From assembly GCA_935421135.1 (NCBI GenBank), contig OW285191.1, positions 1,922,001 to 1,986,000 on the forward strand: a stretch of DNA of 64,000 nt. The letters run 5' to 3'. The stretch comes from Bugulina stolonifera. Taxonomy: Eukaryota > Bryozoa > Gymnolaemata > Cheilostomatida > Bugulidae. This document shows, one piece after another, positions 42,501 to 53,100 of this stretch (position 1 is its first letter; every line of letters begins with the position of its first letter). Made by a program: the position numbers and the translations under genes. The notes below the pieces were generated by a model, which ran no database searches, was not told the origin of the DNA, and saw only the letters and a program-made list of their open reading frames with translations.

Positions 42501-44555
42501 TATTTGTATGCTGCTCTAGTGGTCAAAAACATGTTCATATTACATGCATATTGGAATGGTTTTAAAATGGTGGGAAGAATTAGAATAGGAATGAAATTGC
42601 AAAGAGTGCTTTAGGTTGGATTATCTAAAGAAGACCTATAAAACTTGCTACAACATAAAAATTTATTAGAAACAAAATTTTTGTTTCATTTTATTAAATT
42701 ATAAACATATAAATATCTTTATTTATGAAAACACTGAATTATAATAATAATAATAATAATAATTCAGTATTTTCATAAGTTAAGTTTATAATTATTATAT
42801 TAAAAACTATAATCATAATGTAAGCCTGTCTTTTGAACTTCAGAATCATTGAGAATAAACAAATCTTCTAAGCTTTTAGATGACGTGACAGCTTTTAGAC
42901 AACATCTTTGATATGCTTCCGGGTCAGCGTGTGCCTGGCTATGTCATTGGTACCACCATCAGTAATACTAGAGGGTGCAGAAGGCATAATTATAATATTG
43001 ATATTAAAAACCTAATTCACTTTTAGAAATAAAATAAATAAATCTGACCCATTGATTTTAAATTTGAAAATTGCCGAGTCTTTTGCTTGTCTTTACTGTG
43101 AGAATTGTTTGGCTAAATTAACATCCAATAGACAAATAATGGAAACATTATTATTTGTACAAGCAAATAATAATAATTATAATATTAATGAGTGAATTTT
43201 CATTTGCGCGGTGGTTGTCATTGACATTAGAGCGTTTATATAAAATAGCTCTCTACTGTTGGGGAGGCTTTAGTACACTACCAATATAGCTCAGGAATTA
43301 GTCAGAGTTTGGGCTATCACTAGTGGCAATTGGCATCTATGATTGGCATAGACACGACAGTCAGTAGACATCGAACTACTTTAAAAATAAACGATGTGTA
43401 GCATATTATATTTAGCAAAATTCGCCAGGATTTGCGACGCTCAACCCTTTTTCAGTCAATGTTTTGGAAAATCCAAAGGAAATAATAAATAAAATTTGTT
43501 AGAGCAGCAATTTCCTAATTCCCGGGGTATAAATCAGGACATTGGGACAGTGTAGGGACAATTTTCAAATCCCGGGGGTGTCCCGAGAAACCCGGGACAC
43601 TTGGCAAGTATGAATAACGGTAGTGCAGAACGTGCGTGGCTATGACCGCTACAGAAGCTGGACAGCACAATAACAGCACTGTGACACCAGAGAACTCAAT
43701 TGAAGGAGTTCCCACACACTGCAACGTTGGATATATGATTAAAGCAAGCTAACTGAGACAGAGGCATTAAAATTTATGCTAAAACTTCTTTGTTACATTC
43801 TAAGTCAATTAAACACCATGCGAGCATAGATTATTCTTCAATCAAATACATTGATTAGTTCATTGATTTCAGATTTGACTATAACATATCCTACCCGAAG
43901 GGAGCAGCCGTGGCTTAGGGGTTAGAATACTGAGCTTTCATGCTGAAGGTTTCCAGGTTCAAATCCTGGTCACGGTGGTGTTAGGAAGAGCATCCAGCTA
44001 CAATTGCTCCTGTGCCTCATATTAAAGTCCTTGGGGTCATGCAAGCCAGCATGGTTTCAAGGCAACTCCTCTACCCTTGCCAAAAAGGCCAAGTTATCTC
44101 GGCCTTTCTCACATGGAGTTGGCCAGCACTGGCACCTGGCAGTGAGAGCTGCTAGGGGCTGGTCACGCCGAGGAGTATAAGTCGGTGAGTTTATAACATA
44201 TCCTACCCGGGTTAAAACGCTAAAGCATTTATTCTCACTTAAAAAGAAACTAATATATTCCCTAGTCTGATCAAGATGTTGAAAAAATACATCCTGTCAC
44301 TCTTACCGAATGTTGAAATTGAGTGCAGGCGAAACCAAGAACTGCCAACTGACTGTGAAATTTTTCTTGCAAATCATTCATTTGTTGATACACTTTTGAC
44401 GAATCCTCTCCAAAGGAAGCAACGTTTACTACAACCAACACTTTCCCAGCATACTTTTCCAGCTTAAAACGTCTGCCTTTAACATCTTCAACCGCAATAT
44501 CGTGAAGCTTTGTGATAGAAACTGGACTCCTAACTACAACTGCGTTTGCCGCCAT
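39505..44555 (-). CDS. Glutathione peroxidase (GPX1/2-type), catalytic residues lost
   Basis: Three coding exons: 44555-44307, 40854-40765 and 39807-39505, all phase 0 with GT-AG introns; 213 residues (human GPX1 is 203). Family blocks align without gaps: GKVLVVVNVAS, LGFACTQF, HVRPGNDFHPVFELF, EINGRNAHPLF, SWSPVCRNDV and NFEKF. Family members reduce hydrogen peroxide and lipid peroxides with glutathione, using a Sec/Cys-Gln-Trp-Asn tetrad. Here the Sec position is Gly49 (codon GGA, one change from TGA), the next Gly is Glu50, and the tetrad Trp is Ser161 (VASNFEKF). Gln79 and Asn162 remain. The reading frame and splice sites are intact, so the product may be made but is probably not a peroxidase. 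No signal peptide is seen. Intron 1 (3.4 kb) holds three transposons; intron 2 holds a long hairpin. Confidence 0.92.
40131..40250. repeat. Long near-perfect hairpin in GPX intron 2
   Basis: Arms of about 55 bases: TTGTCTATATTCAATGCCAC through GGTGAGCATTTGCT pairs with AGCAAATGCTCACC through GAATATAGACAA, with a loop of only a few bases. It is probably a palindromic MITE. Transcribed RNA would form a long double-stranded stem. Confidence 0.85.
41158..41424. mobile_element. MITE family A, copy 3, in GPX intron 1
   Basis: GTGTCTTTGCGACTTCTTTG at the left and TTGATCACGAAGACAC at the right; the shared internal segments AAACCATCCCTAGCTCAT and TTTTGTGCTTGGCCCAAG are present. More diverged than copy 1. 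Confidence 0.75.
41746..41784. repeat. Perfect 19-bp-arm palindrome
   Basis: GTTGTGGAGAAAGTACAAT and its exact reverse complement ATTGTACTTTCTCCACAAC are separated by a single T, in GPX intron 1. No function is evident. Confidence 0.85.
42321..43612. mobile_element. hAT-like non-autonomous transposon in GPX intron 1
   Basis: Ends CATACTTGCCAAGT and ACTTGGCAAGTATG are flanked by the 8-bp repeat AATAACGG (42313-42320, 43613-43620). It matches the element at 528-2424 in the opposite orientation and lacks the insertion found there; it has an (ATA)n/(TAATAA) tract at about 42742-42772 at the corresponding point. Non-coding, 1292 bp. Confidence 0.88.
43898..44191 (+). mobile_element. tRNA-derived SINE in GPX intron 1
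   Basis: TGGCTTAGGGG (43911) matches the pol III A box and GGTTCAAATCC (43956-43966) the B box exactly. About 220 bases of unrelated body follow. An 18-bp direct repeat TATAACATATCCTACCCG flanks it (43880-43897 and 44192-44209), which fits LINE-mediated insertion. It lies antisense to the GPX gene. Confidence 0.85.
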
Positions 44556-45510
44556 TTGTTATTGCGTTAACTAGTAACCAAATCCACGAGTGAACAGAGT
44601 AATCACAAGATCTTTGTATTGAGCATCAGAATTGGCCGAGCTCATAAATGGACGCTGTGGATTGGTTCACGCAGAGGACGGTGTCAAAGCCTTTGAGAAG
44701 TAAACCGTGTAACAATTTGGCTCTTATAGAAATAATATCATCCGAGATGTTACAGAGTTATATGACGCACAGGCTAACACAATCTACTAATCTCCTCTGC
44801 TTTGATTCGATACACTCTTGAGAACTTTATGTGATTGGTTAAAGTTAAGGCGGCTTTTGTTAAATCACCAAAGCGCTGAAGTTTTAACACGTGGTCTGCA
44901 CAATCGCCTCTTCATTTATCACTGATTCTTTCTACTCTACTCTATTCTACTTCTACTTCACTGTTGCACTTTTGTGTAATTGTTTAAATAATAACTGGTA
45001 ATGATTGTTGATTCCAATCTGTGTCTTATATTAATATTTAAATTGACAGGCAAGCCCTAACAGAACAGTTTTCGCCTCAGGTTAGAATGTTTTTCCCACT
45101 TCAATCAGTCCCATCATTCATAAAATATAATATTGAATTATCACAACTATTATTATAATAGTTATAATACATTGGATTATTATGAAAGTAATAATATAAA
45201 ATGACATATTATATTAATGGATTATTGGGGTATATGTTATTTTTAATTTAAATTAAATATTAATTAAAATATCAATATGAATATGATAAATTGAATATCA
45301 ATATCATATGAAAAGATAACAATATTCTATTGTAATTGTTTTAATTTATTGGATTAGATAGCCCTACAACTGGTATTGACATTGGTGTTTTATGTGATCT
45401 ACTACTTCACTAGATGCCGTTACAATTACACTTCTACTGGACCTTATAAGTATTCTTATGGATGTGTGTGGATGACCCAATTTGCACCACAACCACCGAC
45501 GGCTACTGGG
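44556..45510. other. Upstream region of GPX, AT-rich intergenic DNA
   Basis: No gene is seen. The GPX promoter should lie just right of 44555 but no core motif is convincing. 45110-45350 is very AT-rich with short palindromes (ATTATAATAGTTATAAT type). Confidence 0.4.
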
Positions 45511-45822
45511 CATACTTGCCAAGGAGCGGGAGCAAAAAATCTGGACTTTTTCGGCTCAAAATCCCTGGACATAGTTTGAGTGTACATTGTTTAAAGGAAA
45601 CCTATCACTGAAAAGTGTCAAATTATCAATTTTAGTGTTATTTAGTGGCTTGTAAGATATTTTCTTCAATGTAAATGACTTATTTTAGGTTGCACTTTGT
45701 GTGTTACGAGGTTTGATAACAGTTTCACCATCGATAAAAAATCAGGACAGCTGGAAAATTAGTAGTGACAGACACAAAAAGCGGGGGTGTCCTGACAAAA
45801 TCTGGACACTTGGCAAGTAGGT
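45511..45822. mobile_element. Short hAT-like MITE (CATACTTGCCAAG ends)
   Basis: CATACTTGCCAAGGAGCGGG at the left and ACTTGGCAAGTAG at the right, with GCAAAAAATCTGGAC and AAAATCTGGACA forming the inner part of the inverted repeat. Flanks CTACTGGG and TTACTGGG match at 7 of 8 bases. It is a 312-bp relative of the 1.3-kb elements at 528 and 42321. Confidence 0.75.
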
Positions 45823-47339
45823 TACTGGGCAATATAACTGAGCGGCTACCTAGCCTTATGTATAATCCGCATGCCTCAGCGGCCACTAGCTGTGCTTATT
45901 CCCCTATCTAGTGTCAGCACCACTCCAGAATGTAAGTATTTGAATAAAGTATTAAATTTAAATGATCTTCACTGTATGAAAGTACGTATAAGAGTAAGAA
46001 AAACCAAAACGACCAAAAAGGGCCCAAGTCGCAGTTGGTACAAAAGGACTCATATCATGATGTAGGAAAAAGGCATAAAGACATACAAAGTACAGTAGGT
46101 AGTTACAGGAATAGTCAGCATGATACGAGTGTAATTGCCAGGACATTAGTGAAGTAGTAGAGTAAGAGTCATACAAAACATACTAATGTTTATACCACAT
46201 ATAAAATTACACAACTAAGCAGTCAAGAATAATTGATGCATTATAGTGATTCAATACATGAATTACTAGTTGGGGATTATTGTCTCTTGTACGACTGGAC
46301 TTGGAGGTTGTAAGAATTGACTTGGATGGTTATGAAAATGGATGTAGTAGATGAGACTACCCTCAATGTTAGTTGTTGGGAATACATTTAGTGAATGCAG
46401 AACGAACGCTTTCGACTTACGCTTTACACGCTTTACACGTACATCAACTTCCACTTGCGTGTCAACCAATAAGAGAAGTCAATCACTCATACCCCTGTAG
46501 ATGACATGCAGACTAATACTTCAAATTAAACAACATGCGATCGCCTGATCTCAACCTCAATTATCCCTCCGGTCAAAGATATTCTAATTTGGTTTTCCTC
46601 TTACAGTGCTGCTGGTTGATAGAGTACTTACCTTGTAATAGTATACTGTAGGCTGTATGATGGGCATGTAAGTGTGGGGTATCTACTAGCACACAATAGG
46701 ACATTCTACAAGTTGTATATTCTACATATACATGCAAGTGTTTACTAATAATATACTGTATGAACACGGGCATACATGTATAATATTTGATATTTTATAT
46801 ATTACATGTATGTACAATGTATCGTTATATAAATTGTACATGCATGTGAATACCTGAATTGTACACGTATACTAGTAGTGTAGTACCTATTGTATAATAT
46901 ATTTTTAGCAAGGAATTTATCTTTGAGCAGTCAGAACAGTCAGCATAGTGTACCTACATTGTATGCTTGCTTTATGTGAGCTACATTTCTATCCATTGTT
47001 TCTTCCTTCATTCTTACTTTCTATTTGAGATCACAAAAAATCGCCAGCCACATTTTTGGGCTCTACTAGGCAGTTTGTTTCATGCATGTACAGCACATGT
47101 ATTTTCAGTTAGGTTTAGATATAAGTCAGGACTGGAAGCTCAACAATACTATTTTGGTCTGGCAACACCCACTTCTTTTTGCACTCAAAGTAGTAAATTA
47201 GACTTACTTCTGCATTTTTAAATCTCTTTTAGGTACAACCTTGTATTTTTAGGTGCATTTCTTGTATCTGATTGATCAACTTATCTTCCTATGTCAAGGT
47301 CATATCTTGCCAATGGGGGCTGAGTTATAGCTCAGTTAT
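45823..47339. other. Intergenic DNA, nothing recognised
   Basis: AT-rich with scattered TACATGTA motifs (about 46730-46900). No supported gene or clear repeat. Confidence 0.4.
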
Positions 47340-48480
47340 ACATGGGTTGACATAAAAGTTTGGTAGGGTAGTAGTTAGCGTGTCGTCTTCTATGCTAGAG
47401 AAACTAACTCGATTATCTGGTGAAGCAAATTTTATCCTCTTATAAAACCATGAGGCCTAACAATGGGAATTGAATTTATGTACATGTAGGTGTGGAATTT
47501 GGGTACCTTAGTGTAAATTGAATAAATTGTTGATCATGTTCTCACATCATTATGCTACCCTGTGTCACAGCTGCTATATCCTAGTATTTCCTTGAATATC
47601 TGATGGTCTGTTTGCTGTAATATGGATACGGATCAACTTAAAATACTATACAATTGCCTTCGCTGTCTGTCAGCCAGTCAGTCAGTCCATTCTGTATGTC
47701 TGTCTGTATTTATGTCTGTTTGTCTGTCTGTATGTATGTCTGCGCATTTACACTCTTCCTAGTAGTTGTCTCAGTTTTCTGTTTGAAAATGTGTTGCATT
47801 ATATACACAGTTAATATATTCCTTGCAACAAGAGTATCACATAAAAAGTATGGTCAAAAACCTTGACACCCCTGATATAGTAAGGTGGCCAAAGAGGAGT
47901 GGCTAGGGGGCAGTTGGTCCAGTATGCAGGTACTGCTCACTGGTGAAGTAGTACCTGCGTACTGCGATTAGGTGCTGTAGAGGATTCAGGTTCAGCTCCA
48001 GGCTGGGAGTGGACTATTTTCATGGATGTGAAACGAGTCCCTGACTGATTAGTGAAAATTCTAAAATTCCTTGCATAAACAAAGATCATATGTGAAGAAA
48101 TGGTAAAACCTCATAACACCCCATACATAGCAAGGTGGCCAAAGTATACCTTGTATGCCTCATATGCCTTGTATGCATTTGGCTCGGTTCACAGGTACTG
48201 CTCACCCCAGGTACTGCTCACCGCAGGTACTGCTCACCGAAAAAACTTCCATTTTGTAAAAAGCTGAGATGGTGTAGTTATTAATGTGTCCATCTACTGC
48301 GCTAGGCAGATAGATGCCGAAGAGTCTCAGGAGGGCTACATGTATTTTGCAGCTTTGAAATCAAGTCTCTGGTTGCTCATAAATAAATACCTTGCAACAA
48401 AAATCGTCACAAAAGATATTATTCATGCAATCGTCAAGCAATTTTCATCAAACGATTACTCTTTTTAGTTGCATGAAGCC
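47340..48480 (+). mobile_element. Cluster of SINE-like fragments
   Basis: Several pieces share segments with the SINE-like sequence at 24200-24450: CCTTGACACCCCTGATATAG / AAGGTGGCCAAAG at 47860 and 48120, GCAGGTACTGCTCA at 47925 and tripled at 48196-48240, GGATGTGAAACGAGTC at 48023, and TGGTGTAGTTATTAATGTG at 48268. GGTTCAGCTCC at about 47990 resembles a B box. A (TCTG)n run lies at 47700-47740. Individual ends cannot be fixed. Confidence 0.45.
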
Positions 48481-48621
48481 ATTGAGAGTGGGATAGTATT
48501 CACCTATGTTATTATATTTATGTATAGAGTGTAAATATCTTTTTATATTGTATATACATGTACATAATTATACAGTGTACATACATGTACATATGTATCT
48601 ACATTGTATGTATCTTGTAGC

Positions 48622-49617
48622 TAGTGCTGGGCAGTTTTGATTTGCATGTGCATTCAGTTTTTTTGCTGATTTTTCTACAAAACTGAATGAAACCAAAGTT
48701 GTCTTCTCACCCTCGGATTATTTCAGTTTTTTTAAATCATGAAAAAACACCGAACCGGAAATTAAATACTCAATATTGGGAGTTGTCACACCCTGCTTTT
48801 AAACTGTAATGGCGGCCATTTTTAATTTTCTCTAATAAATTGCAATTATTAAATGCCAATTAACTATAATAATATGGAAGTATAACAACTGGAATTCAGT
48901 ACAACTAAAGTAAATCATCTCTGGGTGAGAATGATGGCTGTAGCTAAGTCTTTATTCAAAGGATGACATCGAATTATAGAGATTGAAAGATGCATAACAT
49001 AAATTTACGTGTTCGGAGTTTCAGCCATTACCGGAAATGGCCGCCATTTTTATTTTGTTCAATAATTTGCAATAATTAAATAATAATTATTTATAACAAT
49101 ATGCAAGTTTGACTACTAAAATCAAATAAAAACTACAGTAAACCTTTACTGGGTGACATTGATGGCTGCAGCTAAGTCTGTATTCCAAGGATGGCATCGA
49201 ATTAGAAGGATTAAAAGAGGCACTAAAATGGCAGCCATTTTCATTTAGTTTAATAGTTAGCATTATTAAATATTTATTATTTATTATAATAATATGCAAT
49301 CGTAACTGCTATAATTGAGTGAAACTACAATAAATAACCACTGTGTGATAATATTATGGCTGCAGCTAAGTCTAAATTCCACGGATGGCATCGAATTATA
49401 AGGATTGAAAGAAGCATAACATGAATTCACGTGTTTTCAACGCCAGCCATTATTGAAAGTGGGTGCGCTAAGAGGCCAGGCGCGGTTTGACTTTTAAAAG
49501 CGAATAAAACCGCACCGCTGCATTCGGTGTCGGTTCACATTTTAAACTTTGGCGGTTTTTGAACCGAAAGAAAAAGAACCGAAAAACTAAATGACACCGA
49601 AACACCGCCCAGAACTA
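48622..49617. mobile_element. hAT-like MITE, copy 1 (TAGTGCTGGGC ends)
   Basis: TAGTGCTGGGCAGTTTTGAT at the left and CACCGCCCAGAACTA at the right, flanked by 8-bp CTTGTAGC (48614-48621, 49618-49625). The interior repeats an approximately 130-180-bp theme (GATGGCTGCAGCTAAGTCT, then AAGGATGGCATCGAATTA, then ATGGCCGCCATTTT) about three times. No ORF. About 90% like the copy at 52279-53268. Confidence 0.88.
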
Positions 49618-49625
49618 CTTGTAGC

Positions 49626-50158
49626 TCAAAAATGCAGTAGTGATACTAGTGCACAAAAAAAGATTTTAGGGCTAAATAGATAGTTAAAAGTCAACGTAAG
49701 TCCCAATTCATTACAAATAGTTATGTGAAAGAGACACTCATCTGAAGCAGTAGAACCATTTTATCTGATGATCATCTTGCATCACACTTTTATTAATGAA
49801 ATGGTATAAATTGTTTTGGCCTTTAAATTCTCCACATGTATGTAGATGTACATGTACAATTGTAGGTATGTATATCCTATATGTAAATATCCTATATATA
49901 CATGTTATGTGTATGCAGATGCATACATAGTAGACAGTACAGCATATACAGTGTAGGCTAGATATTATTTTACATGTATATGATGTTCATGCACATACCA
50001 CGTACTTAGCGTGAGCGTACATAACTTGTATATTGCATAAGTGTAAGTGTATATGTATTACACTTTTTCAAATGTACACCATTCAAACTTAGGATATTTT
50101 ATTCTTGCCATGTAGGCCTACCTAGGTGCAACACAACATCCATGTGCTAAGAAGCAGA
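49626..50158 (+). promoter_or_regulatory. Upstream region of the EML-like gene
   Basis: No gene is seen; multiple TACATGTA and TATACATG motifs. The 5' UTR probably ends in GTGCTAAGAAGCAGA just before the start codon at 50159. The acceptor-like TGCCATGTAG at 50114 could mark the start of this exon. Confidence 0.35.
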
Positions 50159-53100
50159 ATGGCTAGTACTACCAGCCGCAATGCTGCCGCTGCTACTGCC
50201 AGAGCAAAGGCCAAGTTCTGCAGAAAGGCAACAGCCACTAGACGAGTTCTGTCATTCCTGAAGGTAATCAAGTAGGTTCCCTTGGAAATGACCTTATATA
50301 TGGGCATACTGTATGTCTCTCTACTGATAGGTAGTGCATACTGTGTGACTCTCTCAACCGATAGGTAGTGTATACTGTGTTTCTCTACTGATAGGTAGTG
50401 TATACTGTGTCTCTCTACTAATAGGTAGTGTATACTGTGTGACTCTACTAATAGGTAGTGTATACTGTACCTCTCTACTGATAGGTAGTGTATACTGTGT
50501 GACTCTACTAATGGGTAGGGTATAATGTATGTCTCTCTACCAGTATGTATTGTATATTGTATGTCTCTCTACCTATAGGTAGAGAGACATACAGTATACA
50601 CTACCTATAGGTAGAGAGAAAGACTCAGTATACACTACCTATCGGTAGAGAGACATACAGTATACACTACCTACTAGTAGAGAGACACATACAGTATACA
50701 CTACCTATCAGTAGAGAAACATACAGTATACACTACCTACTGGTAGGGAGACACACAGTATACCCTACCTATCGGTATCTCTCTTCTGACTACACATCTA
50801 GCAGTATGCTTTATGTATAAATTCTTTAAGTCCTATGCATGATATCCTAATTAAATAAATTGATTAAATTTTTCATTACTGATTTCGAAATTGCTGAGTG
50901 ATTAGTTTGCGTTTGGCTGTCGGGGCTGCTTGTCTGGCTGACAATGATTAGCAGGCGGTATAACAGCAGAACAATGTTTAGCACAAGGGCCATAGTTGAT
51001 GCCAAATCAGTGGCCAATGCCAAGAAAAAGAAGGTGAAGATGGTGAGAACCGTGAGGGTGTTTGAGGAGCAGGTTGCTGGAGCCGAGGTACATCTACATT
51101 AACTCTACATCAGCTTCAACATCTACCAACATCTAGATCTACTTTAACTGTGCTCTACTTTTTAATCATCTTTAGAACTGTTGTCTCTCACAATGACTTC
51201 TAGACCAATAGCAATGACTTCTAGACCACGTAGCAATGACTTCTGGACCAAGTAGCAATGCTCCTATGTTGTGTATAGTAAAATATTGTATTTACAACTC
51301 ATTGCTATGGCAATGACACCAACGTTATGATATTATGGTGATGGCATGCAACACCAATTTCACTGTGGATATGTTAGCCTGGGTTCCAAGATAATGGATG
51401 GGTGCATTGGTTGTACAACTTGGATTGAGAATCCCACAACTGGTACAATGCAGGCATTGGAACTCAATTTTTGTGCAGTGGCCGGGTTTTATAATATACA
51501 GTATAGTGTTTTTGCGACCTCTTGCGACCTGGGTCGCAAATAAATATCCTAGACCTGGGATTTTGCTTGGTCGGAGAAAACCATCCCCAGCCCATCAGCA
51601 CACCTGGCTTTTTCCCATGTGATGGGTGTGTTGGAAAACATTTCAGCGAGTTGATCTGTGCCTGAAATTTAGGTCGCAAGGACACTTCTTCCTCTTCTTC
51701 TCCCATCAGATGGGGTCGCCATTTAACCCTGTCTTGTGCGTCTTCTTCTACCAGTCCTGCTGTTGCCATATCATCTTTCAAACAGTCTTTCCATCTTCTT
51801 TTGAGGCGCCCTCTCTTTTGCTTTCCTACCTTCAGCTGTCTTATTCTTTTTCCCACATACTCCTCATCTCTTCTCAACACGTGTTCCAGCCACCTCAATC
51901 TTATTTCCCTCATTTTTCACCTCTTAGTTCACAAACTTCCACTCGTTTCCTGATATCCTCATTTCTTACTAGGTCAGTTTTTGTTAATCCTAATGACCAT
52001 CTCATCATTCTCATCTCTGCCACTTGTAATTTCTCCTCTTCTGCTTTTGTCACCGCTACTGTCTCCATTTCATACAGCATTGCTGGTCTCACCATGGTCA
52101 AATACAGCTTCCCTTTGACTCAATCTGGCACCTTCCTATCACACATTACCCCTGTAATCTTCTTCCATACACTTCAACCTGCCTGAGTTCTCTTTGAAAT
52201 CCCCCATCAGCCTTTACAGTCGACCTCAAGTATTTGAACTCCTCAACTTGCTTCACCTCTTCTTCCTGCAGTTTAAACTAGTGCTGGGCGGTTTTGATTT
52301 GCATGTGCATTCAGGTTTATTGCTGATTTTTCTAAAAAACTGAATGAAACCGAAGTTGTCTTCTCACCCTCGGTTTAATTCAGTTTTTTTAATTCATGAA
52401 AAAACACCGAACCGAACCGGAAATGAAATACTCAATATTGGAGTTGTCACACCCTGCTTTTAAGCTGCAATTTTAAATTTTCTTTAATAAATTGCAATTA
52501 TTAAATGCCAATCATCTATAATAATATGGAAGTATAACAACTAGAATTCAGTGAAACTAAAGTAAATCATCTCTGGGTGACAATGATGGCTGTAGCTAAG
52601 TATTTATTCAAAGGATGACATCGAATTATAAAGATTGAAAGATGCATGACATAAATTCCTGTGTTCGGAGTTTCAGCCATTACCGGAAATGGCCGCCATT
52701 TTTATTTTGTTCAATAATTTGCAATAATTAAATATTAATTATTTATAACAATATGCAAGTTTGAATACTAGAATCAAATGTGAACTACAGTAAACCCTTA
52801 CTGGGTGATATTGATGGCTGCAGCTAAGTCTGTATTCCAAGGATGGCATCGAATTATAAGGATTAAAAGAAGCACTAAAATGGCAGCCATTTTCATTTAA
52901 TTTAATAGTTAACAATTATTAAATATTTATTATTTATAATAATCTGCAATCGTAACTGCTATAAAGGAGTGAAACTACAATAAATAGCCACTGAGTGATT
53001 ATATTATGGCTGCAGCTAAGTCTAAATTCCAAGGATGGCATCGAATTATAAGGATTGAAAGAAGCATAACATGAATTCACCTGTTTTCAACGCCAGCCAT

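Noticed and set aside
43898..43980. Functional tRNA gene
   Set aside because: A and B boxes are good but the anticodon arm and acceptor stem do not pair cleanly; an 18-bp target duplication and a long tail mark a SINE.
50263..50272. GTAATC after CTGAAG (50264) as EML-like exon 1 donor
   Set aside because: It ends in phase 0, but exon 2 must be entered in phase 2; GTAGGT at 50272 gives the right phase. Not excluded if exon 2 carries its own start codon.
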